A stretch of DNA of 64,000 nucleotides from Lactococcus nasutitermitis (GCF_018403765.1 NZ_BOVQ01000003.1:1-64000); one strand, 5' to 3'. Positions 41,669 to 52,131 are shown, counted from the first letter of the stretch. Numbers and translations are program-made. The notes: generated by a model not told the origin, from the letters alone.

Positions 41669-43024
41669 TTATTGATTTTTGAGTGTTTCAAAAGTTTGAA
41701 TGAACAAATCTCCACGTTCTTCAAAAGTCTTATATTGGTCCCAACTTGCATTGGCAGGACTGAGCAAAATTGTATCCCCATTGCCAGTCCTGGCCAAAAC
41801 TTCTTTCAAAGCTGTTGCCACATTTTCACTCTTAAACACAGGAATTCCCAACTTCTCAGCAAGGTTTTGCAACTTAGGGGCCGTTTGACCGAAAACAATC
41901 ATTCCTTTTAGTCCTGCTATATCATCTGCAAGTTCATCAAAACCATTTCCACGGTCAAGTCCACCAGCAAGTAACCAAAGTTTAGTATTATCAAAACCAG
42001 AAAGTGCCTTTTGAGTTGCAAGAATATTTGTCGCCTTACTATCATTATAAACTTTATGTCCATTAATTTCGCCAAGGTATTGCAAACGATGTTTTACACC
42101 AGCAAATGCTGTCAGAACAGAAATAATCGCTTCATTTTTTGCTCCTTGCAATTTCGCAACTGCAATCGCAGCTAAAGCATTCTCAACATTATGTTCCCCT
42201 AGTAAAGACAAGTCTGCACTATTCATGATAAATTCATCTTTGAAATATAACTTACCATCGTATTCATAAGCACCATCAACCTTTTCATGTGTTGAAAATG
42301 GTACAATTGTTGCTTTTGTCTGATTTGCAAGTGCCTTACATTTTTCTTGATTAAAGTTTAAAATTAAGAAATTTTCTTTCGTCAAATGTTCTTGAATGCG
42401 CCACTTTGCAGCTTCATAAGCTTCCTGTGAACCATGATAATCCAAATGTGCAGAAAATAAATTTGTAATCACTGCAATTTTAGGCTTAAAGGTCTCAATT
42501 CCCATCAGTTGGAAACTTGAAAGTTCCATGACAAGCGTATCATCTGGCGTTGCTTCACTCGCAACATCTGATGCAGGAAAACCAATATTACCAGATAACT
42601 TCGCTGATTGTCCATCCGCATTTAAAATCGCCGCAATCAATGTCGTTGTGGTTGTTTTTCCATTTGTACCAGTAATTCCAATAATTGGGGCTTCTGATAC
42701 CAGATAAGCTAATTCAACTTCTGTAATAACAGGAATTTTTAATTCCAAAGCACGAACAACCATTGGATTATCATAGCGAATTCCTGGATTTTTAACCATT
42801 AGTGCAAAATCTTCATCAAGTAATTCAAGTGGGTGATGTCCACAAATAACTTTGATACCTTCTTCAAGCAGAGTTTGCGCTGCTGGGTTTTCATCAAATG
42901 CTTTACTATCATTTACTGTAACGATAGCTCCCAATTTATCAAGCAAGCGCGCTGCTGCTATTCCTGACTTTGCCAATCCCAAAACTAAAACTTTTTTATT
43001 TTCAAATGTTGTAATTTTCTTCAT
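41669..43024 (-). CDS. murD: UDP-N-acetylmuramoylalanine--D-glutamate ligase
   Basis: Adds D-Glu to UDP-MurNAc-Ala in murein synthesis. 451 residues from the ATG at 43024 (GGAG 5 bases upstream). The P-loop [21 protein letters not shown] and YNDSKATN are the Mur ligase marks. First gene of the murD-murG-ftsQ run, 59 bases before murG. Confidence 0.97.
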   Translation of the reverse strand: MKKITTFENKKVLVLGLAKSGIAAARLLDKLGAIVTVNDSKAFDENPAAQTLLEEGIKVICGHHPLELLDEDFALMVKNPGIRYDNPMVVRALELKIPVITEVELAYLVSEAPIIGITGTNGKTTTTTLIAAILNADGQSAKLSGNIGFPASDVASEATPDDTLVMELSSFQLMGIETFKPKIAVITNLFSAHLDYHGSQEAYEAAKWRIQEHLTKENFLILNFNQEKCKALANQTKATIVPFSTHEKVDGAYEYDGKLYFKDEFIMNSADLSLLGEHNVENALAAIAVAKLQGAKNEAIISVLTAFAGVKHRLQYLGEINGHKVYNDSKATNILATQKALSGFDNTKLWLLAGGLDRGNGFDELADDIAGLKGMIVFGQTAPKLQNLAEKLGIPVFKSENVATALKEVLARTGNGDTILLSPANASWDQYKTFEERGDLFIQTFETLKNQ

Positions 43025-43164
43025 TTCTTCTCCGATAGACTGCGATTTTTTCGTCAGCCTGCAATTTCTGAAAAATTGCACTCTTTATCCGTTCTATTTT
43101 ACCGCGAATCGGCTATTTTTTCAACAATCCCAACAAACTTTCTTTATTTTTAATACTGAAACAC

Positions 43165-43191
43165 AAAAAAGCTCGCCTTTGACGAGCTTTC
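43165..43191 (-). terminator. terminator of the amt-glnK operon
   Basis: AAAGCTCGTCAAAGGCGAGCTTTTTT hairpin on the minus strand, directly after the glnK stop. Confidence 0.85.
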
Positions 43192-43196
43192 ATTTA

Positions 43197-43538
43197 TTAA
43201 AGAGCATCCGCATCTTCTTCGCCTGTACGAATCCGAATCACGCGCTCAATAGGCTGAACAAAAATTTTACCATCGCCAATCTCTCCTGTTTGAGTAGCTT
43301 CAACCACAACTTTGACGATATCATCGACTTCTTTGTCAATACAAACAATTTCAATTTTGATTTTTGCCAAAAGCATGGTTTGGATTTTTTGTCCACGGAC
43401 ATACTCAGTAAAGCCTTTTTGTTTCCCATAACCTAGCACTTGTGACACTGTCATACCACTTGTCAAGCCATTTTGGGATAAAGCTTCTTTCAAATCTTCT
43501 AATTTATCCGTCCGAATAATTGCTTCGATTTTTTTCAT
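43197..43538 (-). CDS. glnK: PII nitrogen regulatory protein GlnK
   Basis: A 113-residue PII signal protein that binds 2-oxoglutarate/ATP/ADP and blocks AmtB when nitrogen is plentiful. It starts [20 protein letters not shown] and carries the T-loop [12 protein letters not shown]. At the position of the classical uridylylated Tyr51 (TELYRG) there is Val, with Tyr one place earlier, so covalent control of the enteric kind is not expected. Directly downstream of an ammonium transporter gene in one operon. Confidence 0.95.
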   Translation of the reverse strand: MKKIEAIIRTDKLEDLKEALSQNGLTSGMTVSQVLGYGKQKGFTEYVRGQKIQTMLLAKIKIEIVCIDKEVDDIVKVVVEATQTGEIGDGKIFVQPIERVIRIRTGEEDADAL

Positions 43539-43572
43539 ATTATCTCACTTTCTTCATTTTATATATCATCGC

Positions 43573-44814
43573 TTATGAATCCAATCCTAAGAAGGTTGGA
43601 TAAGCTGTTTCTTCATGTTCACTATCATCCAAACCAACTGCTTCAGCATGATCTGTCACACGAATTTCAGTAAATAGTCCAATCACTTTTATAATTATAA
43701 AACTCACTCCTCCAGAAAACACTAAGGCAAATAATATTGCTACTATATTTGCAATAAATAATTTTCCTGAGCCGTAGATTAAGCCAGAATAACCTTTTCT
43801 CAAGGCAAGAGCTGGTGTCGTAAGAATTCCAGTCATCAATGCACCAAGCATTCCACCAATACCATGACACCCAAAAACATCAAGTGCATCATCAAATCCC
43901 CATTTGCGCTTTACAACAGACATCATAAAGAATGATACAGGACTAGCGATTAAACCAATCAACATTGCTCCCCAAAGCGGAACAAATCCGGCTGCTGGTG
44001 TAATCGTTGCTAATCCTACGATAGCACCTGTACAAGCACCGAGAACAGAGAATTTCCCAGTTATTTTTTTTTCAACAAACATCCATGAAAGCATTGCTGT
44101 GGCTGCTGCTGTATTTGTCGTCATGAAAGCAGTAATGGCAACCCCATTTGCTGCTAAAGCAGAACCGGCATTGAAACCAAACCAACCAAACCACAAAAGT
44201 CCTGTTCCCAAAACAACGAAAGGAATATTGTGTGGGCGATATTCTAGACGTTCATAATCACGTCTTTTCCCAAGAACTATCGCTAATATCAATCCAGAAA
44301 TACCACTAGAAATATGAATAACAATCCCTCCTGCAAAGTCTATCGCCCCCAATTTGGCAAGGAAACCTCCGCCCCAAACAAGATGAGCAAGGGGATAATA
44401 AACCAAGAGTAGCCAAAAAACCATAAAAATCATCATAGATGTAAATCGCATACGACCAGCCACAGACCCTGTCAATAAAGCAACTGCAATAATTGAAAAC
44501 ATCATCTGAAAACCACTAAATAAACCATCTGGAATTTGGTTAGTTGGGAACATCGTATTTTTTGCCATACTCACACCATTCATAAAAATATGAGAGAGAT
44601 TTCCTAAAAATGCTCCGCTACCTGAAAATGACAACGTAAAGCCAATAATCACCCATAAAAGAGAAGCTAATGCCATTGGTGCAAGTGACATCATCATTGT
44701 ATTCAAAACATTTTTACGTCTTCCTAAACCACCATAAAAAAGAGCAAGAGCTGGTGTCATCAATAAGACGAGAGCACTACATATCATGATAAATGCGATA
44801 GAACCTGTGTTCAT
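43573..44814 (-). CDS. amtB: ammonium transporter (copy 1)
   Basis: 413-residue Amt/Mep/Rh channel with 11 predicted helices. It begins TGSIAFIMICSALVLLMTPA and carries GGLGRRKNVLNTMMMS, the pore-lining HISSGISGLILA and FGCHGIGGMLGAL with its His. Its product works with GlnK encoded 35 bases downstream. Two GlnR-type boxes lie upstream. It is a close tandem paralogue of 44945-46183 and has the same last 15 residues. Confidence 0.96.
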   Translation of the reverse strand: MNTGSIAFIMICSALVLLMTPALALFYGGLGRRKNVLNTMMMSLAPMALASLLWVIIGFTLSFSGSGAFLGNLSHIFMNGVSMAKNTMFPTNQIPDGLFSGFQMMFSIIAVALLTGSVAGRMRFTSMMIFMVFWLLLVYYPLAHLVWGGGFLAKLGAIDFAGGIVIHISSGISGLILAIVLGKRRDYERLEYRPHNIPFVVLGTGLLWFGWFGFNAGSALAANGVAITAFMTTNTAAATAMLSWMFVEKKITGKFSVLGACTGAIVGLATITPAAGFVPLWGAMLIGLIASPVSFFMMSVVKRKWGFDDALDVFGCHGIGGMLGALMTGILTTPALALRKGYSGLIYGSGKLFIANIVAILFALVFSGGVSFIIIKVIGLFTEIRVTDHAEAVGLDDSEHEETAYPTFLGLDS

Positions 44815-44861
44815 ACTAAACCTTCTTGTATATTATATTCTGAAAATAAAATCATTTTCTA

Positions 44862-44878
44862 TGTTATAAATTATAACA
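44862..44878. promoter_or_regulatory. GlnR box, proximal, copy 1
   Basis: TGTTATAAATTATAACA fits TGTNA-N7-TNACA exactly. It lies just upstream of a minus-strand TATAAT in front of the first amt gene, where GlnR would block transcription when glutamine is plentiful. Confidence 0.88.
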
Positions 44879-44921
44879 TATGTTTTCAAAATTGCAAGAA
44901 AGAATATAGTTATTTCTTTTA

Positions 44922-44938
44922 TGTTAGATTTTATTACA
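44922..44938. promoter_or_regulatory. GlnR box, distal, copy 1
   Basis: TGTTAGATTTTATTACA, also a full match to TGTNA-N7-TNACA, 60 bases farther upstream. Paired boxes allow DNA looping or cooperative binding. It lies just past the stop of the second amt gene. Confidence 0.8.
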
Positions 44939-44944
44939 TCGGTT

Positions 44945-46183
44945 TTATGAATCTAATCCTAAGAAAGTAGGATAAGCTGTTTCTTCATGTTCACTATCAT
45001 CCAAACCAATTGACTCTTCTCTTTGACTCACCCTTAGTGGCATGAAGATGGCAATAGCTTTGATAATTACAAAGCTAACAACTGCTGAGAATACAATCGT
45101 AAATAAAACAGCTGTGATATTTGCTAATAAGAGTTTTGCAGAACCATAAATTAAACCAGAATAACCTTTTTGTAGTGCCAAAGCCGGTGTAGTGAAAATT
45201 CCTGTCATAATTCCACCAAACATTCCGCCAATACCATGACAACCAAACGCATCAAGCGCATCATCATAACCTAATTTTTGTTTCACAACACTCATCATAA
45301 AGAACGAAACGGGACTCACCAAAAGTCCAATAATAATCGAACTCCAGAGCGATACAAATCCTGCCCCCGGTGTGATGGCGACAAGTCCAACAACCGCACC
45401 CGAACAAGCACCTACAATTGAAGGTTTACCAATAATAATCTTTTCGACTAACATCCAAGAAAGCATCGCTGCTGCAGCTGCTGTATTGGTTGTCATAAAA
45501 GCGTTGATTGCTACGCCATTTGCCGCCAAGGCAGAACCTGCGTTAAATCCAAACCAGCCAAACCATAGAAGTCCTGCTCCCAATACAACAAAAGGAATAT
45601 TGTGTGGGCGATAAGGCATTCCATAGTCACGACGTTTTCCAAGAACAATAGCTAATACAAGAGCAGTTACTCCACTTGATATATGGACGACATCACCACC
45701 AGCAAAATCAATCGCATGGAGCTTAGCAAGAAATCCACCTCCCCAAACCATGTGAGCCAGTGGATAATAAACAAGTAAAAGCCATAAAGCCATGAAAATT
45801 AACAAAGGAGTAAAACGCATCCGACCAACAACAGCGCCTGTAATCAAAGCTACTGTAATGATTGAAAACATCATCTGGAAGCCACTAAATAATCCATCGG
45901 GAATTTGACTTGTTGGAAAAAGCGTATTTTTCGCCATATCCACACCATTCATAAATAAATGATTAAAATTTCCAATAAAATCACTTGTTCCTGAAAAAGA
46001 TAAACTAAAACCAATAATAACCCACAAAAGTGAAGCTATAGCCATAGGAGCTAATGACATCATCATTGTATTTAAGACATTTTTACGCCTGCCTAGCCCA
46101 CCATAGAAGAATGCTAAAGCTGGAGTCATTAGTAATACCAACGCTGAGCTTAGCAAAATGAAAGCAATTGATCCTGTATTCAT
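44945..46183 (-). CDS. ammonium transporter (copy 2)
   Basis: 412 residues of the same family as copy 1 and very similar along the whole length, including the ends. It has GGLGRRKNVLNTMMMS, HISSGVTALVLA and FGCHGIGGMFGGI. It has no PII gene of its own; copy 1 and glnK follow after a gap with GlnR boxes. Probably a duplication with separate promoters. Differences cluster in the fourth to sixth helices and near the C-terminus. Confidence 0.95.
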   Translation of the reverse strand: MNTGSIAFILLSSALVLLMTPALAFFYGGLGRRKNVLNTMMMSLAPMAIASLLWVIIGFSLSFSGTSDFIGNFNHLFMNGVDMAKNTLFPTSQIPDGLFSGFQMMFSIITVALITGAVVGRMRFTPLLIFMALWLLLVYYPLAHMVWGGGFLAKLHAIDFAGGDVVHISSGVTALVLAIVLGKRRDYGMPYRPHNIPFVVLGAGLLWFGWFGFNAGSALAANGVAINAFMTTNTAAAAAMLSWMLVEKIIIGKPSIVGACSGAVVGLVAITPGAGFVSLWSSIIIGLLVSPVSFFMMSVVKQKLGYDDALDAFGCHGIGGMFGGIMTGIFTTPALALQKGYSGLIYGSAKLLLANITAVLFTIVFSAVVSFVIIKAIAIFMPLRVSQREESIGLDDSEHEETAYPTFLGLDS

Positions 46184-46239
46184 ACATCACCTCTAAAATA
46201 ATAGTTTATAATCTGAAAATTCTATCAATAATCAAATCA

Positions 46240-46256
46240 TGTTATAAATTATAACA
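46240..46256. promoter_or_regulatory. GlnR box, proximal, copy 2
   Basis: TGTTATAAATTATAACA, identical to the proximal box of copy 1, upstream of the second amt gene. Confidence 0.88.
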
Positions 46257-46292
46257 TATTATTTTAGAAAAGCAAGGATAAAGTTGAGTTTA

Positions 46293-46309
46293 TGTCATAA
46301 AATATTACA
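46293..46309. promoter_or_regulatory. GlnR box, distal, copy 2
   Basis: TGTCATAAAATATTACA, a match to TGTNA-N7-TNACA, 53 bases upstream of the proximal box. Confidence 0.78.
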
Positions 46310-46314
46310 TAAAC

Positions 46315-46340
46315 AAAAAACCGGTTTAAAAACCAGTTTT
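46315..46340 (-). terminator. terminator of the covRS-like operon
   Basis: AAAACTGGTTTTTAAACCGGTTTT hairpin with a T run on the minus strand. It overlaps the last codon of the kinase gene. Confidence 0.75.
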
Positions 46341-47838
46341 ATATTTTAGGAATTTTCAAGGTAAATGTTGAGCCCTTGCCTAATTCTGAAGTTACTTCAA
46401 CTTCTCCTTGGTAATTTTCTACGAGACGGCTGATAATGGATAAGCCAAGTCCTGTACCTGAAATTTCTCTACTTCTTGCTTTATCTGCTCGGAAAAATCT
46501 TTCAAAGACGTGTTCTAAATCTTCTTCACTAATGCCAAGTCCTTGGTCACTTACACTTGTGATAATGAATTCATCATCTTCTGTTAAGGTAATCTTGATT
46601 GATTTTCGTCCATCATCTGGCGAATATTTTGCTGCATTATCCAATAAAATCATCAATCCTTGTTCATAATGATTTTCGTAAATTTTTGCGTGTTTCTGTG
46701 TTGTTAATTGATTATCTAACTCTACTTGGAAATCTTGGTGAACAAGTCTGAAGTTTTTTAAAACAAAATTTGAAACTTTTAAGACGTCACAATCCATTTT
46801 TTCAAAATCTAAGTCAATATTTTCTAAACGTGAAAGAGCGAGCATTTCTTCAAGCATATCTTTCATTCGTATGATTTCTTCACGGCTCGCTTCAAGAGAT
46901 TCTTCAAGAATCTCCGGGTCATCTTTCCCCCAACGATTGAGTAGATTGATATGACCGTCCAAAACAGCTAAAGGTGTACGTAGCTCATGTGAAACATCAG
47001 AAACAAAGCGTTTTTGTTGTTCAAGATAGCTGTTGGTCTTTGTCATCATATCATTATAAACTTCGGCGAGTTCTTCTATTTCGTCATCTGTTTTGATTTC
47101 AATCGGGGTAAATTCCATTGTAGGGTCCTGTGCCACATTTTGCATGGCTTTGTGTAACTTGGAAAGTGGCGCTATGAAATGACGTGCCATGAAATAACCG
47201 ATTGCTTGAGCAATTATCAAAGCTACCAGCTCTAAAACTAATAAATAGGTGAGAAGTTTATTGGAAGCATTGTGATAAAATTCCATATCATAAAAAGCTT
47301 GCAAATATCCAATAGTTGTTCCTGAAGATGAAACAAGACGTTGCTCTACTAAATAACCATATTGTGACCCAGAATAGACGCTAATTTTTCCATTTGGTAA
47401 ACCTTGTATGCCTATCGTGTGCTGGCTTGTTGAATAAATCAAATGTTTTTCATTATCAAAAATATAAAAAGAGCGTCGATTACCTATCATACTACTCAAC
47501 GATTGTGTAGCAACAGCTGCTCCATGAGAATCTTCAACATTTTCTATGTGTGGAACACCTGTATAGTCAATATAATTATGTAAATTTTGCAACGTTAATG
47601 GGGCTTCTGATTGCTCTAAATTCTTTGAGACATTATTCATTGCCTGTCTAAGATTTGCTTTTTCTTCATTAACGTATGTTGTCACAGTAAGTTGGTAAAT
47701 GAGTGCTGCAAAAATGGTAAATGTGATAAAACAAAAGATAGTATTGGCAAATGCCCATCTCAATAAAATACTTTTCTTTGTTTTCTTTTCATTTATTTTT
47801 TTATTTTTCTTCTTATGGGAAGTTTGAAATTTTTTCAT
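46339..47838 (-). CDS. CovS-like sensor histidine kinase
   Basis: 499-residue membrane kinase. It has two membrane helices (~25-47 and ~195-215) with an extracellular sensor domain between them, a HAMP linker, and HisKA with the phospho-acceptor His in FVSDVSHELRTPLAVLDG. HATPase_c follows with LLDNAAKYSPDD, DQGLGIS and GTGLGLSI. Gene order after the response regulator and overall layout fit CovS/CsrS, which senses Mg2+ and peptides in streptococci; the signal here is unknown. The 120-base gap to the regulator holds two palindromes. Confidence 0.88.
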   Translation of the reverse strand: MKKFQTSHKKKNKKINEKKTKKSILLRWAFANTIFCFITFTIFAALIYQLTVTTYVNEEKANLRQAMNNVSKNLEQSEAPLTLQNLHNYIDYTGVPHIENVEDSHGAAVATQSLSSMIGNRRSFYIFDNEKHLIYSTSQHTIGIQGLPNGKISVYSGSQYGYLVEQRLVSSSGTTIGYLQAFYDMEFYHNASNKLLTYLLVLELVALIIAQAIGYFMARHFIAPLSKLHKAMQNVAQDPTMEFTPIEIKTDDEIEELAEVYNDMMTKTNSYLEQQKRFVSDVSHELRTPLAVLDGHINLLNRWGKDDPEILEESLEASREEIIRMKDMLEEMLALSRLENIDLDFEKMDCDVLKVSNFVLKNFRLVHQDFQVELDNQLTTQKHAKIYENHYEQGLMILLDNAAKYSPDDGRKSIKITLTEDDEFIITSVSDQGLGISEEDLEHVFERFFRADKARSREISGTGLGLSIISRLVENYQGEVEVTSELGKGSTFTLKIPKI

Positions 47839-47921
47839 TTCAAATATGTCCTTATTTGTTAAATAGTCTAGATAGACTGTTTTTTATTTTTGACAGAACT
47901 GTCAAAAACTTTTACTGATAC

Positions 47922-47953
47922 AAAAAATTCTGTCAAACTGACAGAAATTTTTT
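47922..47953. terminator. hairpin between regulator and kinase genes
   Basis: AAAAAATTCTGTCA / TGACAGAAATTTTTT arms with a 3-base loop after the regulator stop. A standard copy of the dispersed palindrome (TTTTTGACAGAACTGTCAAAAA, 47887-47908) lies next to it. The pair may partly end transcription before the kinase gene. Confidence 0.7.
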
Positions 47954-47959
47954 GAGCGT

Positions 47960-48652
47960 TCATTTATGTTCACGCATAACATAGCCTAAACCACGAACTG
48001 TTTGAATATAGCTCTCATGTCCATCAATATCAATTTTGTTGCGTAAATAACGGATATACACATCTACAACGTTTGTTTCTGTGCCTTCTTCGTAGCCCCA
48101 AACTTGAGAAACGAGATGTTCACGAGTAACAACATCACCAACATTTTGCATCAATGTCAAAAGTAAATCATATTCACGTCTTGTCAAATCAATCACTTTT
48201 TTACCACGATGAACGGTGCGATTGGTTTTATCAATCACTAAATCGCGGAAAGTTGTATTTTCTGCTTGTTCAAGTGCATGTACATGGTCTTCTCGACGGA
48301 AGAATGCGCGAACACGTGCGAGAAGTTCTTCAATCGCAAAAGGTTTAGTGATATAATCATCTGCACCAATATCAAGTCCAGCCACACGGTCCATCGTAGA
48401 ATCGCGTGCAGTCATCATAATGATTGGTGTTTCTTTTTCCTTACGCAGGCGACGGGCAACCTCAAATCCATCAAGTTCTGGCAACATCAAGTCCAGCAAA
48501 ATGAGGTCATAGTCACGATTGAGCGCTTCCTCAAGTCCCAAACGACCATTATCCTTGATAGTAGTGTCATAACCTTCATGTTCCAGTTCAAGTGATACAA
48601 AGCGGGCAAGATTTTTTTCGTCTTCAATGATTAAAATTTTCTTAGAAACCAT
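47960..48652 (-). CDS. CovR-like response regulator, OmpR family
   Basis: 230 residues with AAGGAG before the ATG. Receiver domain with phospho-Asp in LILLDLMLPELDGFEV, starting KKILIIEDEKNLARFVSLEL exactly like streptococcal CovR. Winged-helix DNA-binding domain with TRREYDLLLTLMQNVGDVVT and DVYIRYLRNKIDIDGHESYI. CovR mainly represses surface and stress genes in streptococci. Pairs with the kinase downstream. Confidence 0.92.
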   Translation of the reverse strand: MVSKKILIIEDEKNLARFVSLELEHEGYDTTIKDNGRLGLEEALNRDYDLILLDLMLPELDGFEVARRLRKEKETPIIMMTARDSTMDRVAGLDIGADDYITKPFAIEELLARVRAFFRREDHVHALEQAENTTFRDLVIDKTNRTVHRGKKVIDLTRREYDLLLTLMQNVGDVVTREHLVSQVWGYEEGTETNVVDVYIRYLRNKIDIDGHESYIQTVRGLGYVMREHK

Positions 48653-48815
48653 GGCTTCTCCTTTGATAAAATAATCTGTTTATTTTCTAATTCTATAATC
48701 CTATTATAATATAAATTTAATTTTTCTACAAGCCATTTACTCATTTTATTCTAATTTTTTTCTAATTATCGTTTTCAGTATGGTACAAACGTAGTTTTAT
48801 AGCTTTTCTATACTT

Positions 48816-49349
48816 TTAATCAAAGAGTCCATCAAGTCCTGAAAATGGGGATTTCTTTTCTTCTATTTTTTCTTCTTTTTGCTTTTTATATTCTTCTTCT
48901 GTTAAAACTGACCAAAATTTCCCTTGTGGTAAATCTTTGCTGTTTTTTTCATTTTCTGCCAAGATTTGCAAAGGAATTTCTAATAAAATATTGTCAGCAA
49001 CTGATTCATCCAAGAAAATCAAATCTTTTTCTAATGGAATGATAAAATCAGTTTCATCAATATTTTCAAATTTTTTCAGTTCATCTAAGCTGGCAAAAAT
49101 TTCATTTACAATGACTGATAGTGGGTATTCAACTGGCTTTAAAGTGCGTGATGATGGCAATGTCAATGTGATGCTCAGTTGATAATCTAACAAATACAAT
49201 CCTTTATCGTATGCAATTTGTCCAACAACTTCTGCAACTGTTGCGTCTAAAATTTCTTCTGAGCGTGCTTTGAGATTCTCAGTTAAATCTAATTTTTCGT
49301 CAAATTCTATAAGCTTTTTTTTAGTTAATTCATTTAATGACCATTTCAT
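48816..49349 (-). CDS. DUF177/YceD-family protein
   Basis: The 177 residues open KWSLNELTKKKLIEFDEKLD, and a TLTLPSSRTLKPVEYPLSV strand region follows. The acidic C-terminus ends FSGLDGLFD. YceD proteins lie next to rpmF in most bacteria and affect 23S rRNA accumulation in E. coli and plants. Here the neighbour is the L31 gene instead. Confidence 0.88.
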   Translation of the reverse strand: MKWSLNELTKKKLIEFDEKLDLTENLKARSEEILDATVAEVVGQIAYDKGLYLLDYQLSITLTLPSSRTLKPVEYPLSVIVNEIFASLDELKKFENIDETDFIIPLEKDLIFLDESVADNILLEIPLQILAENEKNSKDLPQGKFWSVLTEEEYKKQKEEKIEEKKSPFSGLDGLFD

Positions 49350-49462
49350 TGTGCGTTCTCCTTCTTTTATTCTAACTTATTTTTAATAACTTTCAAAATA
49401 TATTCTTAGTTTTATAATAAAAAACCTGCTTTGATGATAAAAAAAGCAAATTCTTTTAAAAT

Positions 49463-49490
49463 AAAAAAATGGCTTACGCCACTTTTTATT
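49463..49490 (-). terminator. rpmE2 terminator
   Basis: AAAGTGGC-GTAA-GCCATTTTTTT on the minus strand, overlapping the stop of the gene. Confidence 0.82.
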
Positions 49491-49734
49491 ATTTTGTACC
49501 GTATTTTTTGTTGAAACGTGCAATACGTCCGTCTGCGGCTTGGAATTTTTGACGTCCAGTGTAGAATGGATGAGAATCAGATGAGATTTCAACACGAATC
49601 AATGGATATGTGTTGCCATCTTCCCATTCAACAGTTTCTTTAGAAGATTTTGTTGAACCGCTCAAAAATTTGTAACCAGTTGTTGTATCCATAAATACAA
49701 CTGGACCATAATTTGGATGGATATTTGCTTTCAT
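49489..49734 (-). CDS. rpmE2: 50S ribosomal protein L31 type B
   Basis: Eighty-one residues from the ATG at 49734 (AAGGAA upstream; a longer frame lacks family sequence). It shows [20 protein letters not shown] and [14 protein letters not shown]. There are no cysteines, so this is the zinc-free type B form that often replaces the zinc form under zinc shortage. It has its own terminator. Confidence 0.96.
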   Translation of the reverse strand: MKANIHPNYGPVVFMDTTTGYKFLSGSTKSSKETVEWEDGNTYPLIRVEISSDSHPFYTGRQKFQAADGRIARFNKKYGTK

Positions 49735-49917
49735 TGTTAGAAGTTCCTTTCTGCCTTGGACTGTTTGCCAGACCAAAGTTGTACAATTACTAAATCATTT
49801 TACCAAAATCTGATACTTTTTTCAAGTGATGCTGTCGTTTTGTCAAGAAAAAAACTTTACAGCTTGAAAATTGCTTATATCCGCATATTTTATACATTTT
49901 TTGTTGGAATTTAAGAG

Positions 49918-49955
49918 AAAAAAATAGTCATTAAAGTTAGAAATGACTATTTTTA
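49918..49955 (-). terminator. terminator of the pyr operon
   Basis: AAATAGTCATT / AATGACTATTT arms with T runs after the carA stop. Confidence 0.8.
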
Positions 49956-49971
49956 TATTATTATCAGATTT

Positions 49972-51045
49972 TTAATCTTTATACTCGTCCATCATGTCCA
50001 TGAAGTCGTCAAAGAGATAATCGGCATCATGTGGGCCAGGAGCTGCATCTGGATGGAATTGGACACTGAAAGCTGGGAAACGACGATGGCGCACGCCTTC
50101 AATGGAATTATCGTTGATTTCCACGTGAGTAATCAGCAGGTCATCTGGAAGATTTTCTGAGGAAACGGCATAACCGTGATTTTGGCTGGTAAAATCAACA
50201 CGTCCTGTGGCAATTTCACGCACGGCATGGTTGAAACCGCGATGTCCAAACTTCATCTTGTAAGTCGTTGCACCATTGGCAAGACTAAAAAGTTGATGTC
50301 CAAGACAGATACCAAAAATTGGAACTTTTCCTTGAATTTCTTTAATCATTTCAATCGCTTGTGGTACATCTGTTGGGTCGCCAGGTCCATTTGTTAGCAT
50401 GACACCATCAGGATTCATGTTTAAAATTTCTTCAGATGTGGTATTCCAAGGGACAACTGTGATATTACATTTACGCTTTGAAAGTTCTCGCAGAATTGAG
50501 TGCTTCAAGCCGAAATCGACGACCACAACATTTCTTCCAGTATTTGGCGATGGATAGGCTGTTGATGTGCTACTGATTTCTACTTGATTGGTAGGCAAAA
50601 CGGTTGCTTTGAGCTGGCTCATCTGATGTTCTACGTCGTCATTTGCATTGACTAATGCTGCTTTGAGTGTACCATGTTCACGGACAATTCGTGTAATTTC
50701 TCGTGTATCAACTCCTGTCAAACCTGGAATATTTTTAGCTTTCAAAAATTCGTCAAGGCTCATTTGCATCCGCCAGTTGCTTGGGCGACGCGCTGCTTCG
50801 TGGACGATAACTGCTTTACAAGTTGGATTGATTGTTTCGTAATCGTCACGGTTGATGCCGTAATTGCCAATCAATGGGTAGGTAAAGGTGAGGATTTGTC
50901 CGTTGTAGCTCTGGTCAGTGATGGATTGTTGGTAGCCAGTCATACCTGTGTTAAAGACGAGTTCGCCTGTGACATCAAGGTTCGCACCGATTGCTTCGCC
51001 TTCAAAAATTGTTCCGTCTTCTAAGATTAAAAGTCTCTTGCTCAT
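49972..51045 (-). CDS. carA: carbamoyl-phosphate synthase small subunit
   Basis: 357 residues: the glutaminase subunit that passes ammonia to CarB for pyrimidine and arginine synthesis. It has a class I amidotransferase site with Cys in [10 protein letters not shown] and a His in [11 protein letters not shown], and an N-terminal [14 protein letters not shown] domain. carB is not adjacent, as in lactococci where it lies elsewhere. Last gene of pyrR-pyrP-pyrB-carA. Confidence 0.96.
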   Translation of the reverse strand: MSKRLLILEDGTIFEGEAIGANLDVTGELVFNTGMTGYQQSITDQSYNGQILTFTYPLIGNYGINRDDYETINPTCKAVIVHEAARRPSNWRMQMSLDEFLKAKNIPGLTGVDTREITRIVREHGTLKAALVNANDDVEHQMSQLKATVLPTNQVEISSTSTAYPSPNTGRNVVVVDFGLKHSILRELSKRKCNITVVPWNTTSEEILNMNPDGVMLTNGPGDPTDVPQAIEMIKEIQGKVPIFGICLGHQLFSLANGATTYKMKFGHRGFNHAVREIATGRVDFTSQNHGYAVSSENLPDDLLITHVEINDNSIEGVRHRRFPAFSVQFHPDAAPGPHDADYLFDDFMDMMDEYKD

Positions 51046-51138
51046 CTTATCTTATCTCTTTCTAATTTTCTGATGAAAATCTTTTTTTGACAAAACTGTC
51101 AAAAAATTTTTGCTTTCAAATTTATTTTGACAAGTCTG

Positions 51139-52068
51139 TCAAAAATTTCTATTGCTTAAAACGGCTTCTAGGATTGCCATGCGACTGTAAACACCGTTTG
51201 CCATTTGTGTGACAATACGACTTTGCCTGCTTTCAACAAGACTATCGGCGATTTCGACATCACGATTGACAGGTGCTGGGTGCATGATAATTGCTGTTGA
51301 TTTCAGGCGTTTCGCACGTTCTTCGGTCAATCCGTAAGTGTTATGATAGATTTCTTTTGAGAAATTTTCATCTTTACGATGGCGCTCGTGCTGAACACGG
51401 AGCAACATATGGACATCCAGCTCTGGTAAAATGCTGTCAAGAGTTACGTACTTTCCATATTTATCAAATTCTGCATTGTACCATTCGGCTGGACCTGTGA
51501 AATAAAGTTCTGAGCCTAGTTTTTTGAGCATGACCATGTTGGAACGTGCCACCCGCGAATGAGTCAAATCACCAGAAATCGCAATTTTCAATCCGTCAAA
51601 ATGACCGAATTCTTCGTAAATTGTCATCAAGTCAAGAAGTGATTGACTCGGATGCTGTCCGCTTCCGTCGCCCCCATTGACAATCGCACAACTGATATTC
51701 GGACTGTTAACTAATTTTTCATAATAATGTTCTTCGGAAGAGCGAATGACGCAAACTTCAACACCCAAGGCACAGAGCGTGAGCACTGTGTCATAAAGCG
51801 TTTCGCCCTTACTCATGCTGCTTTCATGCGCATTGAATTCTAGCACATCCAGTCCCATTTTGCGCTCGGCAATATGGAAAGAATTGTGTGTACGTGTGCT
51901 ATTCTCAAAAAAGAGATTGCTTGTGAAAATCTGACGCTGAGCTGTAAATGTTGCTTTTCCATTTTTAAAATCGGAAGCACGTTTAATCAGCGCCATGAGC
52001 TCTTCAACAGTCAAATCTTCCATACTTGTCAAATTTGACAAAACTGTCAAACCATTTTCAACTGACAT
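51139..52068 (-). CDS. pyrB: aspartate carbamoyltransferase catalytic chain
   Basis: 309 residues; joins carbamoyl phosphate and aspartate in the second step of pyrimidine synthesis. [19 protein letters not shown] is the phosphate loop, [17 protein letters not shown] and [12 protein letters not shown] complete the active site. Two dispersed palindromes lie in the gap after it (51083-51106, 51125-51144). One more is inside the coding sequence near its start. Confidence 0.97.
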   Translation of the reverse strand: MSVENGLTVLSNLTSMEDLTVEELMALIKRASDFKNGKATFTAQRQIFTSNLFFENSTRTHNSFHIAERKMGLDVLEFNAHESSMSKGETLYDTVLTLCALGVEVCVIRSSEEHYYEKLVNSPNISCAIVNGGDGSGQHPSQSLLDLMTIYEEFGHFDGLKIAISGDLTHSRVARSNMVMLKKLGSELYFTGPAEWYNAEFDKYGKYVTLDSILPELDVHMLLRVQHERHRKDENFSKEIYHNTYGLTEERAKRLKSTAIIMHPAPVNRDVEIADSLVESRQSRIVTQMANGVYSRMAILEAVLSNRNF

Positions 52069-52131
52069 TTTTTGACCTTTCTTTTTTTGACAAAGCTGCC
52101 GTAGGGGCTTTTCACCCTGTCAAAAATATTT

